Positions 26,917 to 34,229 of a stretch of 64,000 bases of DNA are shown in pieces. A program made the position numbers and the translations under genes. The stretch spans positions 1 through 64,000 of the forward strand of contig NZ_BPET01000023.1 of assembly GCF_019654915.1 (NCBI RefSeq). Reading direction: 5' to 3'. Numbering within the stretch: position 1 is the stretch's first letter; every line of letters starts with the position of its first letter. A model generated the notes under the pieces. The model saw nothing but the letters and a program-made list of their open reading frames with translations. It was not told the origin of the DNA and made no database searches. The DNA is from Shewanella sp. MBTL60-007 (GTDB taxonomy: Bacteria; Pseudomonadota; Gammaproteobacteria; Enterobacterales; Shewanellaceae).

Positions 26917-27924
26917 ATGTTTATGAAATCACTGCGCAGCCTGTTTGCATTGCTAGTTATTCCGTTGATATTTTCAATGGGGTTGGGACATAGTGCTTCA
27001 GCAATGGCTGCGGATGACCAAACGAGTCAGCAACAAGCTGCAACCAATGACGCCGATCTATGGCGCGCGGTTAAGGCGGGTGACTCAGGTTACACAGTAG
27101 CCAAAGGCATTGAGACTGGTGTGCTAATCAATGTAGTGGGTAATGAAGGAAAGGATGTTCGCAATGAGTATTTAACTCCCGTGATGGGAATTACTGTTGT
27201 GGGTGTTTTTGCTGCATTTCTATTTTTCTATTTAGTCAATGGTCCCTCTAAATTGGGCAAAGGCTTTTCCGGAAAAATGGTGCTACGTTGGTCAAAAGCT
27301 GATCTATGGATCCACTGGGTATTAGCAACCTCTTGTTTGGCGCTGATCTTCACTGGTCTTAACATCATGTTAGGCAAACACATATTGCAGCCTTATATCG
27401 GAGAGGGCCTGTGGGCTGGACTGATTTACGGCAGCAAGACAATACACGATTGGGTCGGGCCGATATTTATCGTGTCTTGGATCCTGTGCGTTGTGAAGTG
27501 GATGCCGATGCAGACCTTCAAGATGTATGACTTAAAGTGGTTCCTGGTGGTTGGTGGTTACGTCAACTTTGGACCATTTAAAGGTAAGCATCCTGATAGT
27601 GGATTTGCTAACGCCGGTGAAAAGATGTGGTTTTGGAGCTTAACCATTTTTGGTTTGTTTATCGCCGCATCGGGTTTAATGCTTGTACTACCAGGTTTAG
27701 ATCTGCCGCGTGAAGCTTCGATGGCAGCACTGTTAATCCATGCTATTAGCGCGATTATCATTATCGCATTTACTATCGTTCATATTTGGATGGCAACGGT
27801 ATTAAGTGAAGGTGGTATGGAGTGTATGGTATCGGGTTACTGCGATGAAAACTGGGCTATCCAGCATCACAATCTTTGGTACGATGAATTGAAAGAGAGT
27901 AATAGTATCGTCTATAAAGACTAA
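26917..27924 (+). CDS. fdhC: Formate dehydrogenase cytochrome b subunit FdhC, copy 1
   Basis: A 335-residue inner-membrane diheme cytochrome b of the formate dehydrogenase gamma-subunit family, which hands electrons to the quinone pool. It has an N-terminal signal-like segment, a periplasmic linker, then four core membrane helices. Candidate haem His residues lie in DLWIHWVLA, KTIHDWVGP, LLIHAISAI and FTIVHIWMA. The loop MYDLKWFLVVGGYVNFGPFKGKHPD and C-terminal CMVSGYCDENWAIQHHNLW are conserved with copies 2 and 3. The ATG at 26917 follows AAAGGAG; an upstream in-frame GTG falls inside the hairpin. Confidence 0.93.
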   Translation: MFMKSLRSLFALLVIPLIFSMGLGHSASAMAADDQTSQQQAATNDADLWRAVKAGDSGYTVAKGIETGVLINVVGNEGKDVRNEYLTPVMGITVVGVFAAFLFFYLVNGPSKLGKGFSGKMVLRWSKADLWIHWVLATSCLALIFTGLNIMLGKHILQPYIGEGLWAGLIYGSKTIHDWVGPIFIVSWILCVVKWMPMQTFKMYDLKWFLVVGGYVNFGPFKGKHPDSGFANAGEKMWFWSLTIFGLFIAASGLMLVLPGLDLPREASMAALLIHAISAIIIIAFTIVHIWMATVLSEGGMECMVSGYCDENWAIQHHNLWYDELKESNSIVYKD

Positions 27925-27944
27925 TACTTACTTAGCTATCAAGT

Positions 27945-27976
27945 AAAAAATGCCTCGACTTAGTCGGGGCATTTTT
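27945..27976 (+). terminator. Terminator of fdh cluster 1
   Basis: TGCCTCGAC and GTCGGGGCA arms followed by TTTTTATTT. Nearly the same terminator ends cluster 2, differing by one base in the loop. Confidence 0.9.
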
Positions 27977-28261
27977 ATTTCTGAAGCTAGGTAACAACTT
28001 ACCGCAGATCTAATCAAATCGCTATAGCCATGCTGGCCTCTTAAAATGCAATTTGTATAAAAAAACGTCTTTTAATGATGTAAATGTTAATAATTGGCAT
28101 TAGTAAAATAAACAGCAGTAATGGATTGTAATTGTTACATTTTTGATAACGAGGTCTGATGTTTATTTTGGGTGTTTTTTGTACTTTCTTATATCTTAGC
28201 TTCAGTAAATACGCACAGCTTAACAGTTTTGCCAAAATTCTGGTTAAAGTAGAAATTTAAC

Positions 28262-28303
28262 CGGATTCAGATCAATTTTTTACATACTGAAATTCTTTAT
28301 ATT
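28262..28303 (+). promoter_or_regulatory. FNR/CRP-type promoter of fdh cluster 2
   Basis: CGGAT-TCAG-ATCAA (28262-28275) matches the FNR consensus at eight of ten bases. A TATATT -10 box lies at 28298-28303. The site would be centred near -41.5 from a start at about 28310, the class II activator geometry, leaving a leader of about 150 nt. The same arrangement with identical spacing precedes cluster 3. The rest of the 536-bp gap (from 27977) is AT-rich with no convincing gene. Confidence 0.6.
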
Positions 28304-28459
28304 ACTCGGGCTATTTTGTTGGATATCCCTAATAAATAAATGCTTTTCACATTTTAAACATCTGCTTAACAAGAGTTTGGTTTACATTGTGGACGGTAGT
28401 GTTATTAGGTTTATCTTAAATTTTTATAACCAGAGTATTCCTTTCTACCAGGAGTAAAA

Positions 28460-28657
28460 ATGAAGAAGCAACAGCCTGATCTGAACCGCAGATCTTTGCT
28501 GAAAGCACTGACTATTGGTGGCACTGCAAGTGTCGCTATCGCCGCCACTGGCGTAAGTGTTGCTCAAGCAAGTGAAAGTAAAGTCAGAACAACCAATGAC
28601 AATGGCTATCATGAAACTGCTCACATTCGCAGTTATTACAATAGCTTACGCGGCTAG
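28460..28657 (+). CDS. fdhX: Formate dehydrogenase region Tat-target peptide, copy 2
   Basis: A 65-residue Tat-target peptide with a twin-arginine signal (LNRRSLLKALTIGGTASVAI) and a short mature end GYHETAHIRSYYNSLRG. It differs from copy 3 at only a few bases over its full length but is clearly different from copy 1. AGGAG lies before the ATG. It is 18 bases upstream of fdhA2. Its presence in every cluster suggests a requirement for assembly or export of each complex. Confidence 0.88.
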   Translation: MKKQQPDLNRRSLLKALTIGGTASVAIAATGVSVAQASESKVRTTNDNGYHETAHIRSYYNSLRG

Positions 28658-28675
28658 TTTAGGAGAAGTAAAGCG

Positions 28676-31531
28676 ATGAAGTTAACTCGCAAATCCAACG
28701 CGGCACCAACCGTAGAGAAAAAAACTCTAGGTCTTAGCCGTCGTCAATTTATGAAGCAAGCAGGTATCACATCTGGTGGTATTGCAGCGGCTTCTTTGTT
28801 GGGCACTGGCATGATGCGTCGCGCAGAAGCCAAAGATATCCCACATGATGCACCAACTGAAATCAAGCGTACTGTATGTAGCGCTTGTGCGGTAGGTTGT
28901 GGTCTATACGCTGAAGTACAAAATGGCGTTTGGACAGGTCAAGAGCCAGCTTTCGATCACCCATTCAATGCCGGCGGTCACTGTGCTAAAGGTGCTGCAC
29001 TACGTGAACATGGTCATGGTGAGAAGCGTCTTAAGTACCCAATGAAGCTTGTTGATGGCAAGTGGAAAAAATTATCTTGGGAGCAAGCTTTCAACGAAGT
29101 TGGCGACCAGATGCAGAGCATTCGTAAAGAATCGGGTCCAGACTCAGTTTACTTCATGGGTAGCGCTAAGTTCTCGAACGAAGGCTGCTACATGTACCGT
29201 AAATTTGCGGCAATGTGGGGCACGAACAACGTCGACCACTCTGCACGTATTTGTCACTCTACCACTGTAGCCGGTGTTGCTAACACTTGGGGTTACGGTG
29301 CGCAAACTAACTCTTTCAACGATATCCAGAATGCAAATGCAATCTTCTTCATCGGGTCAAACCCTGCTGAAGCGCATCCTGTTGCAATGCAGCATATCTT
29401 GATCGCTAAAGAGAAAAACAACGCTAAGATTATCGTGGTTGATCCACGTTTCTCTCGTACTGCAGCTCATGCAGATCTTCACTGTGGCCTACGTCCAGGT
29501 ACAGATATTCCATTTATCTACGGTATGCTATGGCACATCTTCGAAAACGGTTGGGAAGATAAAACATTTATCGAACAACGTGTATTCGAAATGGATACTA
29601 TCCGTGAGGAAGTGAAGAAGTTCCCACCGAAAGAAGTCGCTAACATTACAGGTTGTAGCGAAGAAGAAGTTTACCAAGCGGCTAAGTTAATGGCGGAAAA
29701 CCGTCCAGGTACTGTTGTTTGGTGTATGGGTGGTACTCAGCATCACGTCGGTAACGCGAACACTCGTGCGTACTGTATCCTTCAACTAGCCCTTGGTAAC
29801 ATGGGTGTGTCTGGTGGCGGTACTAACATTTTCCGTGGTCACGACAACGTACAGGGTGCGACAGACTTAGGTCTACTATTCGATACGCTACCAGGCTACT
29901 ACGGTCTTAAGACCGGCTCTTGGAAGCACTGGTGTAACGTTTGGGACTTGGACTACGATTGGGTTAAAGCGCGTTTCGACCAAAACTCATACCTAGGCCG
30001 TATTCCAATGAACACCCCTGGTATTCCTTGTTCACGTTGGCACGATGGTGTTTTAGAAACACCTGAGAAATTAGCGCAGAAAGACCGTGTTCGCATGGCA
30101 TTCTTCTGGGGCCAATCAGTTAACACTGAAACTCGTCAGAACGATGTTCGTGATGCACTAGACAAGATGGACACTGTAGTTGTTGTGGATCCTTTCCCAA
30201 CAATGGCGGGTGTTATGCACCGTCGTAAGAATGGTGTTTACCTTCTACCAGCTGCAACTCAGTTCGAAACTCAAGGCTCTGTGTCTAACTCAGGTCGTAG
30301 CCAGCAGTGGCGCGAGCAGGTTATTCAGCCTTTATTCGAATCTAAGACTGACCTTGAGATCATGTACCGTCTATCTCAAAAGCTTGGTTTTGCAGACGAA
30401 TATACTAAGCGTATCGCTAAAGATGCCAACGACGTTCTCGTTATCGAAGACGTGACTCGCGAAATCAACCGCGGTATGTGGACAATTGGTATGTCAGGTC
30501 AAAGCCCTGAGCGTATCAAGCAGCACACCATGAACTGGGGCACATTCAGCAACAAGACACTTGAAGCTGCAGGCGGTCCTGCTAAAGGTGATACCTACGG
30601 TCTACCTTGGCCATGTTGGGGTACACCAGAACAGAAGCATCCTGGTACTCAGATCCTTTATAACACAAACAAACACGTACTTGAGGGTGGCGGTAACTTC
30701 CGTGCTCGTTACGGTGTTGAGTATAAAGGTAAGAACCTGCTTGCTGAAGGCAGCTACTCTAAAGGCGCTGAAATCCAAGACGGTTACCCTGAGTTCACCG
30801 CTGACATGCTTAAGCAATTGGGCTGGTGGGATGACCTAACAGCAGCTGAAAAAGCGGAAGCTGAAGGTAAGAACTGGAAGACCGATATCTCTGGTGGTAT
30901 CCAACGTGTGGCTATGAAGCACGGTTGTATCCCATTCGGTAACGCTAAGGCACGTTGTATTGTTTGGACATTCCCAGACGAAGTACCTGTTCACCGTGAA
31001 CCGCTATACACGCCACGTCGTGATCTTGTGTCTAAGTACCCAACTTACGCAGACATGCAAGTACACCGTCTACCAACGTTGTACAAGACTATTCAAGACA
31101 ATGACAACACAGATAAGTACCCATTAGGTTTGACTTCTGGTCGTCTAGTTGAGTACGAAGGTGGTGGTGAAGAATCGCGTTCAAACCCTTGGCTTGCTGA
31201 GCTTCAACAAGAGATGTTTGTTGAAATCAACCCTGCTGATGCGGCTGATCGTGGTATTCGTGACGGCGACACTGTATGGCTAGAAGGTGCTGAAGGTGGT
31301 CGTATTAAGATCAAGGCAATGGTCACTCCACGCGTTAAGCCTGGTGTAACTTGGATGCCTTACCACTTCGCGGGTGAAATGCACGGCGAAAGCTTAGCAC
31401 CTAACTACCCAGAAGGTACTGTTCCTTATGTTATCGGTGAATCAGCTAACACTGCATTGACTTATGGTTATGACCCTGTGACTCAGATGCAGGAAACCAA
31501 AGCATCGCTATGTCAGATCACTAAAGCCTAA
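28676..31531 (+). CDS. fdhA: Formate dehydrogenase catalytic subunit FdhA, copy 2
   Basis: A 951-residue Tat-exported molybdoenzyme (RRQFMKQAGITSGGIAAAS). It has a [4Fe-4S] site (CSACAVGC, GGHCAKG) and Mo-ligand Cys193 in ARICHSTT. The first 90 residues are almost the same as copy 3. From LREHGHGEKRLKYPM onwards it follows copy 1 in many places (GLKTGSWKHWCNVWDLDY; YPEGTVPYVIGE near the end), and the last residues (QMQETKASLCQITKA) again resemble copy 3. An 80-bp stretch around Cys193 is identical to copy 1. The protein therefore reads as a mosaic of the other two. Confidence 0.95.
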   Translation: MKLTRKSNAAPTVEKKTLGLSRRQFMKQAGITSGGIAAASLLGTGMMRRAEAKDIPHDAPTEIKRTVCSACAVGCGLYAEVQNGVWTGQEPAFDHPFNAGGHCAKGAALREHGHGEKRLKYPMKLVDGKWKKLSWEQAFNEVGDQMQSIRKESGPDSVYFMGSAKFSNEGCYMYRKFAAMWGTNNVDHSARICHSTTVAGVANTWGYGAQTNSFNDIQNANAIFFIGSNPAEAHPVAMQHILIAKEKNNAKIIVVDPRFSRTAAHADLHCGLRPGTDIPFIYGMLWHIFENGWEDKTFIEQRVFEMDTIREEVKKFPPKEVANITGCSEEEVYQAAKLMAENRPGTVVWCMGGTQHHVGNANTRAYCILQLALGNMGVSGGGTNIFRGHDNVQGATDLGLLFDTLPGYYGLKTGSWKHWCNVWDLDYDWVKARFDQNSYLGRIPMNTPGIPCSRWHDGVLETPEKLAQKDRVRMAFFWGQSVNTETRQNDVRDALDKMDTVVVVDPFPTMAGVMHRRKNGVYLLPAATQFETQGSVSNSGRSQQWREQVIQPLFESKTDLEIMYRLSQKLGFADEYTKRIAKDANDVLVIEDVTREINRGMWTIGMSGQSPERIKQHTMNWGTFSNKTLEAAGGPAKGDTYGLPWPCWGTPEQKHPGTQILYNTNKHVLEGGGNFRARYGVEYKGKNLLAEGSYSKGAEIQDGYPEFTADMLKQLGWWDDLTAAEKAEAEGKNWKTDISGGIQRVAMKHGCIPFGNAKARCIVWTFPDEVPVHREPLYTPRRDLVSKYPTYADMQVHRLPTLYKTIQDNDNTDKYPLGLTSGRLVEYEGGGEESRSNPWLAELQQEMFVEINPADAADRGIRDGDTVWLEGAEGGRIKIKAMVTPRVKPGVTWMPYHFAGEMHGESLAPNYPEGTVPYVIGESANTALTYGYDPVTQMQETKASLCQITKA

Positions 31532-31560
31532 GTGCAGAATTAGCTAGGAGAATTGCCAGA

Positions 31561-32130
31561 ATGGCTACAATGAAATTTTTATGTGATACCAAGCGCTGCA
31601 TCGAGTGTAACGGTTGTGTCACAGCATGTAAGAACGAAAACGACTCTGCTCTAGAGTGGGGAATTCAACGTCGTCGCGTAGTGACTATCAATGATGGTGA
31701 GAAAGGCGAAGCGTCTATCTCAGTAGCTTGTATGCACTGTAGCGATGCACCTTGTATGGCAGTTTGCCCAGCAAACTGTTTCTACAAGACAGAAGATGGC
31801 ATCGTGCTTCACGACAAAGATACTTGTATCGGTTGTGGTTACTGTCTATATGCTTGCCCATTTGGCGCGCCACAGTTCCCTAAATCAGGTGCGTTCGGTG
31901 CTCGCGGTAAGATGGATAAGTGTACTTTCTGTGCAGGCGGCCCAGAAGAGAACTTCTCTGATGCAGAGCGTCAGAAGTACGGTGCAAACCGTATTGCTGA
32001 AGGTAAGCTACCTATGTGTGCTGAGTTGTGTGCAACTAAGTCACTACTAGCGGGTGATGCAGAGGTTATCTCTAATATCTTCCGTGAGCGTGTTGCATAC
32101 CGTGGTTCTAAAAACGCAGTTTGGGGTTAA
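31561..32130 (+). CDS. fdhB: Formate dehydrogenase iron-sulfur subunit FdhB, copy 2
   Basis: A 189-residue four-cluster ferredoxin subunit (CIECNGCVTACKNEN, CMHCSDAPCMAVCP, CIGCGYCLYACP, CTFC/CAELC). The first 300 bases differ from copy 3 at only a handful of sites, including silent positions, which points to recent duplication or gene conversion. It differs from copy 1 in EWGIQRRRVV versus GWGIQRRRVV and at the C-terminus. It starts 29 bp after fdhA2 with AGGAG. It transfers electrons from FdhA to FdhC. Confidence 0.95.
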   Translation: MATMKFLCDTKRCIECNGCVTACKNENDSALEWGIQRRRVVTINDGEKGEASISVACMHCSDAPCMAVCPANCFYKTEDGIVLHDKDTCIGCGYCLYACPFGAPQFPKSGAFGARGKMDKCTFCAGGPEENFSDAERQKYGANRIAEGKLPMCAELCATKSLLAGDAEVISNIFRERVAYRGSKNAVWG

Positions 32131-32161
32131 TCAACTTAGGTTGACTAACTTCTAACGTACC

Positions 32162-32191
32162 CTGAGTGGCTCATTTGCTTGAGTCACTCAG
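32162..32191 (+). promoter_or_regulatory. Intercistronic hairpin between fdhB2 and fdhC2
   Basis: CTGAGTGGCTCA-TTTGCT-TGAGTCACTCAG forms a 12-bp stem with one G-U pair and a six-base loop, 19 bases before the fdhC2 ATG. Its position matches the hairpin in clusters 1 and 3 but the sequence does not. Confidence 0.7.
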
Positions 32192-32210
32192 TGGTAAAAG
32201 AGGACGTATT

Positions 32211-33194
32211 ATGAACAAATGGTTAAAACACATAGGCGTGGCAATTGCACTGTTATTTAGTGTGTCTGTATTTGCCCACGATGCCCCTAAAGTGGGTGAC
32301 ACTAATGAAGTGAGTAATGGCCAGATCTGGGCTCAGCTAAAAGCTGGCGAAGACGGCTACACGACTTCAAAGAGTGAGTTCCATGGTCAAGCGATCAACA
32401 CGTATGATCTACGTGTACTTGATTTGCGTAGTGATATTCTTGCTCCAGCGATGATGACAGCTCTTTTCGGCATGATCATCATTTTTGTACTGTTTATCAA
32501 AGTGAACGGCATCTCTAAGCTTCACGGTGGATTTTCAGGCAAGCTGGTATATCGCTGGTCTAAGTTTGATGTATCGATTCACTGGCTAGGGGCTATTCCT
32601 TGTCTGTTATTAATCCTGACGGGCTTAACGCTGCTTGCTGGACGTTTCTTCTTCCAGCCGTACATAGGCGAAGGCTTCTGGGCTGGTTTAGTTAACGCTG
32701 CGAAGCAGATCCACGACATCATGGCGATCCCGTTCATGATTGGTTGGGCGCTAATGACAGTGCTTTGGGCTAAGAACCAGCTACCAAAGATGTATGACCT
32801 CAAGTGGATGATGGTTGTTGGTGGTTACATCAACTTCGGTCCATTCAAAGGTAAGCACCCAGATGCAGGTTTTGCAAACGCTGGTGAGAAGCTATGGTTC
32901 TGGACTTTCGCTGCTTTCGGTCTAGTTATTTCAGCATCGGGTATGCTGCTGCTATTCCCGAACTTGTTTGAGCCAAGCCGCACGCTAAGCCTAGTGGCGC
33001 TAGTTCTTCACTCAGTGAGTGCTATCATCATTACTGCTTTCTCAATCGTGCATATCTTCATGGCAACGATTATGTCTGAAGGTGGTATGGAGTGTATGGT
33101 TTCTGGTTACTGTGATGAAACATGGGCAAGCCAGCACCATAACCTTTGGTTTGATGAGATCAAAGAGAACGGTACCCTTAAGTACAAAGATTAA
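32211..33194 (+). CDS. fdhC: Formate dehydrogenase cytochrome b subunit FdhC, copy 2
   Basis: A 327-residue cytochrome b subunit with a cleavable signal (MNKWLKHIGVAIALLFSVSVFA). A periplasmic stretch and four membrane helices follow, with candidate haem His residues in DVSIHWLGA, KQIHDIMAI, LVLHSVSAI and FSIVHIFMA. The C-terminal CMVSGYCDETWASQHHNLW is shared with the other copies. It is almost the same as copy 3 after residue 60; most differences fall in the N-terminal periplasmic part. It would pass electrons to menaquinone or ubiquinone. The ATG at 32211 follows AAGAGGA. Confidence 0.93.
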   Translation: MNKWLKHIGVAIALLFSVSVFAHDAPKVGDTNEVSNGQIWAQLKAGEDGYTTSKSEFHGQAINTYDLRVLDLRSDILAPAMMTALFGMIIIFVLFIKVNGISKLHGGFSGKLVYRWSKFDVSIHWLGAIPCLLLILTGLTLLAGRFFFQPYIGEGFWAGLVNAAKQIHDIMAIPFMIGWALMTVLWAKNQLPKMYDLKWMMVVGGYINFGPFKGKHPDAGFANAGEKLWFWTFAAFGLVISASGMLLLFPNLFEPSRTLSLVALVLHSVSAIIITAFSIVHIFMATIMSEGGMECMVSGYCDETWASQHHNLWFDEIKENGTLKYKD

Positions 33195-33214
33195 TGCTAA
33201 CTGCATTATCGCCT

Positions 33215-33247
33215 AAAAAATGCCTCGACTAAGTCGGGGCATTTTTT
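33215..33247 (+). terminator. Terminator of fdh cluster 2
   Basis: TGCCTCGACT and AGTCGGGGCA arms followed by seven T. It is a near-copy of the cluster 1 terminator, unlike the one after cluster 3. Confidence 0.9.
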
Positions 33248-33814
33248 TGCTTAAAACTTTATAGTAATCAATATACCAAGCAATATCGCAAGTTGAGTAT
33301 GCGACTACTTGCAAAGCTCTCCTGTACTGAAGATAGCTGACCTAAATGCTCCGCTATTCTGAATCGTTTTTGGCTGCCTACTTCTGCATTAAATAGCTTT
33401 ATCAAGTATGTGATTAGCGGGTTAACAGCGCAGTTGTCACGGCATTGCCCAGAGCGATTTCCATGCTCTGTAGCCCGTATTATTTTCACTTAAGTTAAAC
33501 GCTGTTAAGAGTTTGCACCGTTCAGCTTTTACTTACTTTAGTTAAGTCTTATTTTGTCACCAAAAAACAACAAACCTACACCATAAAGTAGCTATATTCG
33601 CTTTTATTACTCGATAATGGCGGTTTAGTGGAAACAGGTGTTAATACTTGGTGTTAATGATCTAAACTTGTATAAGTTACTGACTATTGGTTTATTTTTG
33701 TTGTTTTTATTTGTGTTTAAGGCGGAATTATTTGGGGTTGAGCGTTAGTTTGTCTTTTAAAATATGCTTTAGTTAACGTTTTTATTCTGATTTCTTTAAA
33801 ATTGGATGTTTTAT
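33248..33814. other. AT-rich intergenic stretch between fdh clusters 2 and 3
   Basis: About 570 bases with no convincing gene. A 73-codon frame on the minus strand (33268-33489) has no Shine-Dalgarno and no recognisable family, so I do not call it. The right end is increasingly AT-rich and leads into the cluster 3 promoter. Confidence 0.5.
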
Positions 33815-33856
33815 CAGATTTGTATCAACTTTTTGGCATTTGAAATTCTTTATATT
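33815..33856 (+). promoter_or_regulatory. FNR/CRP-type promoter of fdh cluster 3
   Basis: CAGAT-TTGT-ATCAA (33815-33828) and a TATATT -10 box (33851-33856) have the same spacing as in cluster 2 (29.5 bases from site centre to -10). The predicted start near 33863 leaves a leader of about 151 nt before fdhX3. GAAATTCTTTATATTAC is shared word for word by both promoters. Confidence 0.6.
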
Positions 33857-34013
33857 ACGGCGGCTATATTGGGGGTAGCTCTAATAAATATACACTTTTT
33901 ACAATGTTAAGTGCTTGATTAACAGGCGGTTAACCTGCGTTGCAAGTCGTAGCGTTATTGGATCTATCTTAAGTGTTTATAAACGAAACTATTCCTTCCT
34001 ACTAGGAGTGAAA

Positions 34014-34211
34014 ATGAAGAAGCAACAGCCTGATCTGAACCGCAGATCTTTGCTGAAAGCACTGACTATCGGTGGCACCGCAAGTGTCGCTATCGCCGCT
34101 ACTGGCGTAAGTGTTGCTCAAGCAAGTGAAAGTAAAGTTAGCACAAATAATGACAACGGCTATCATGAAACTGCACATATCCGCAGTTATTACAATAGCT
34201 TACGCGGCTAG
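34014..34211 (+). CDS. fdhX: Formate dehydrogenase region Tat-target peptide, copy 3
   Basis: A 65-residue Tat-target peptide nearly the same as copy 2 at DNA level (twin-arginine LNRRSLLKALTIGGTAS; mature end GYHETAHIRSYYNSLRG). The ATG at 34014 is chosen because AGGAG lies directly upstream and it aligns with copy 2; a longer in-frame frame to 33915 would spoil the Tat signal. It is followed 18 bases later by fdhA3. Confidence 0.88.
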   Translation: MKKQQPDLNRRSLLKALTIGGTASVAIAATGVSVAQASESKVSTNNDNGYHETAHIRSYYNSLRG

Positions 34212-34229
34212 TCTAGGAGAAGTAAAGCG

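Noticed and set aside
28041..28235. 64-codon minus-strand frame before cluster 2
   Set aside because: Low-complexity AT-rich translation (many Lys, Ile, Leu) without Shine-Dalgarno; lies in the promoter-bearing gap.
33268..33489. 73-codon frame on the minus strand between fdh clusters 2 and 3
   Set aside because: No ribosome-binding site, no family resemblance, and mixed composition; treated as chance.
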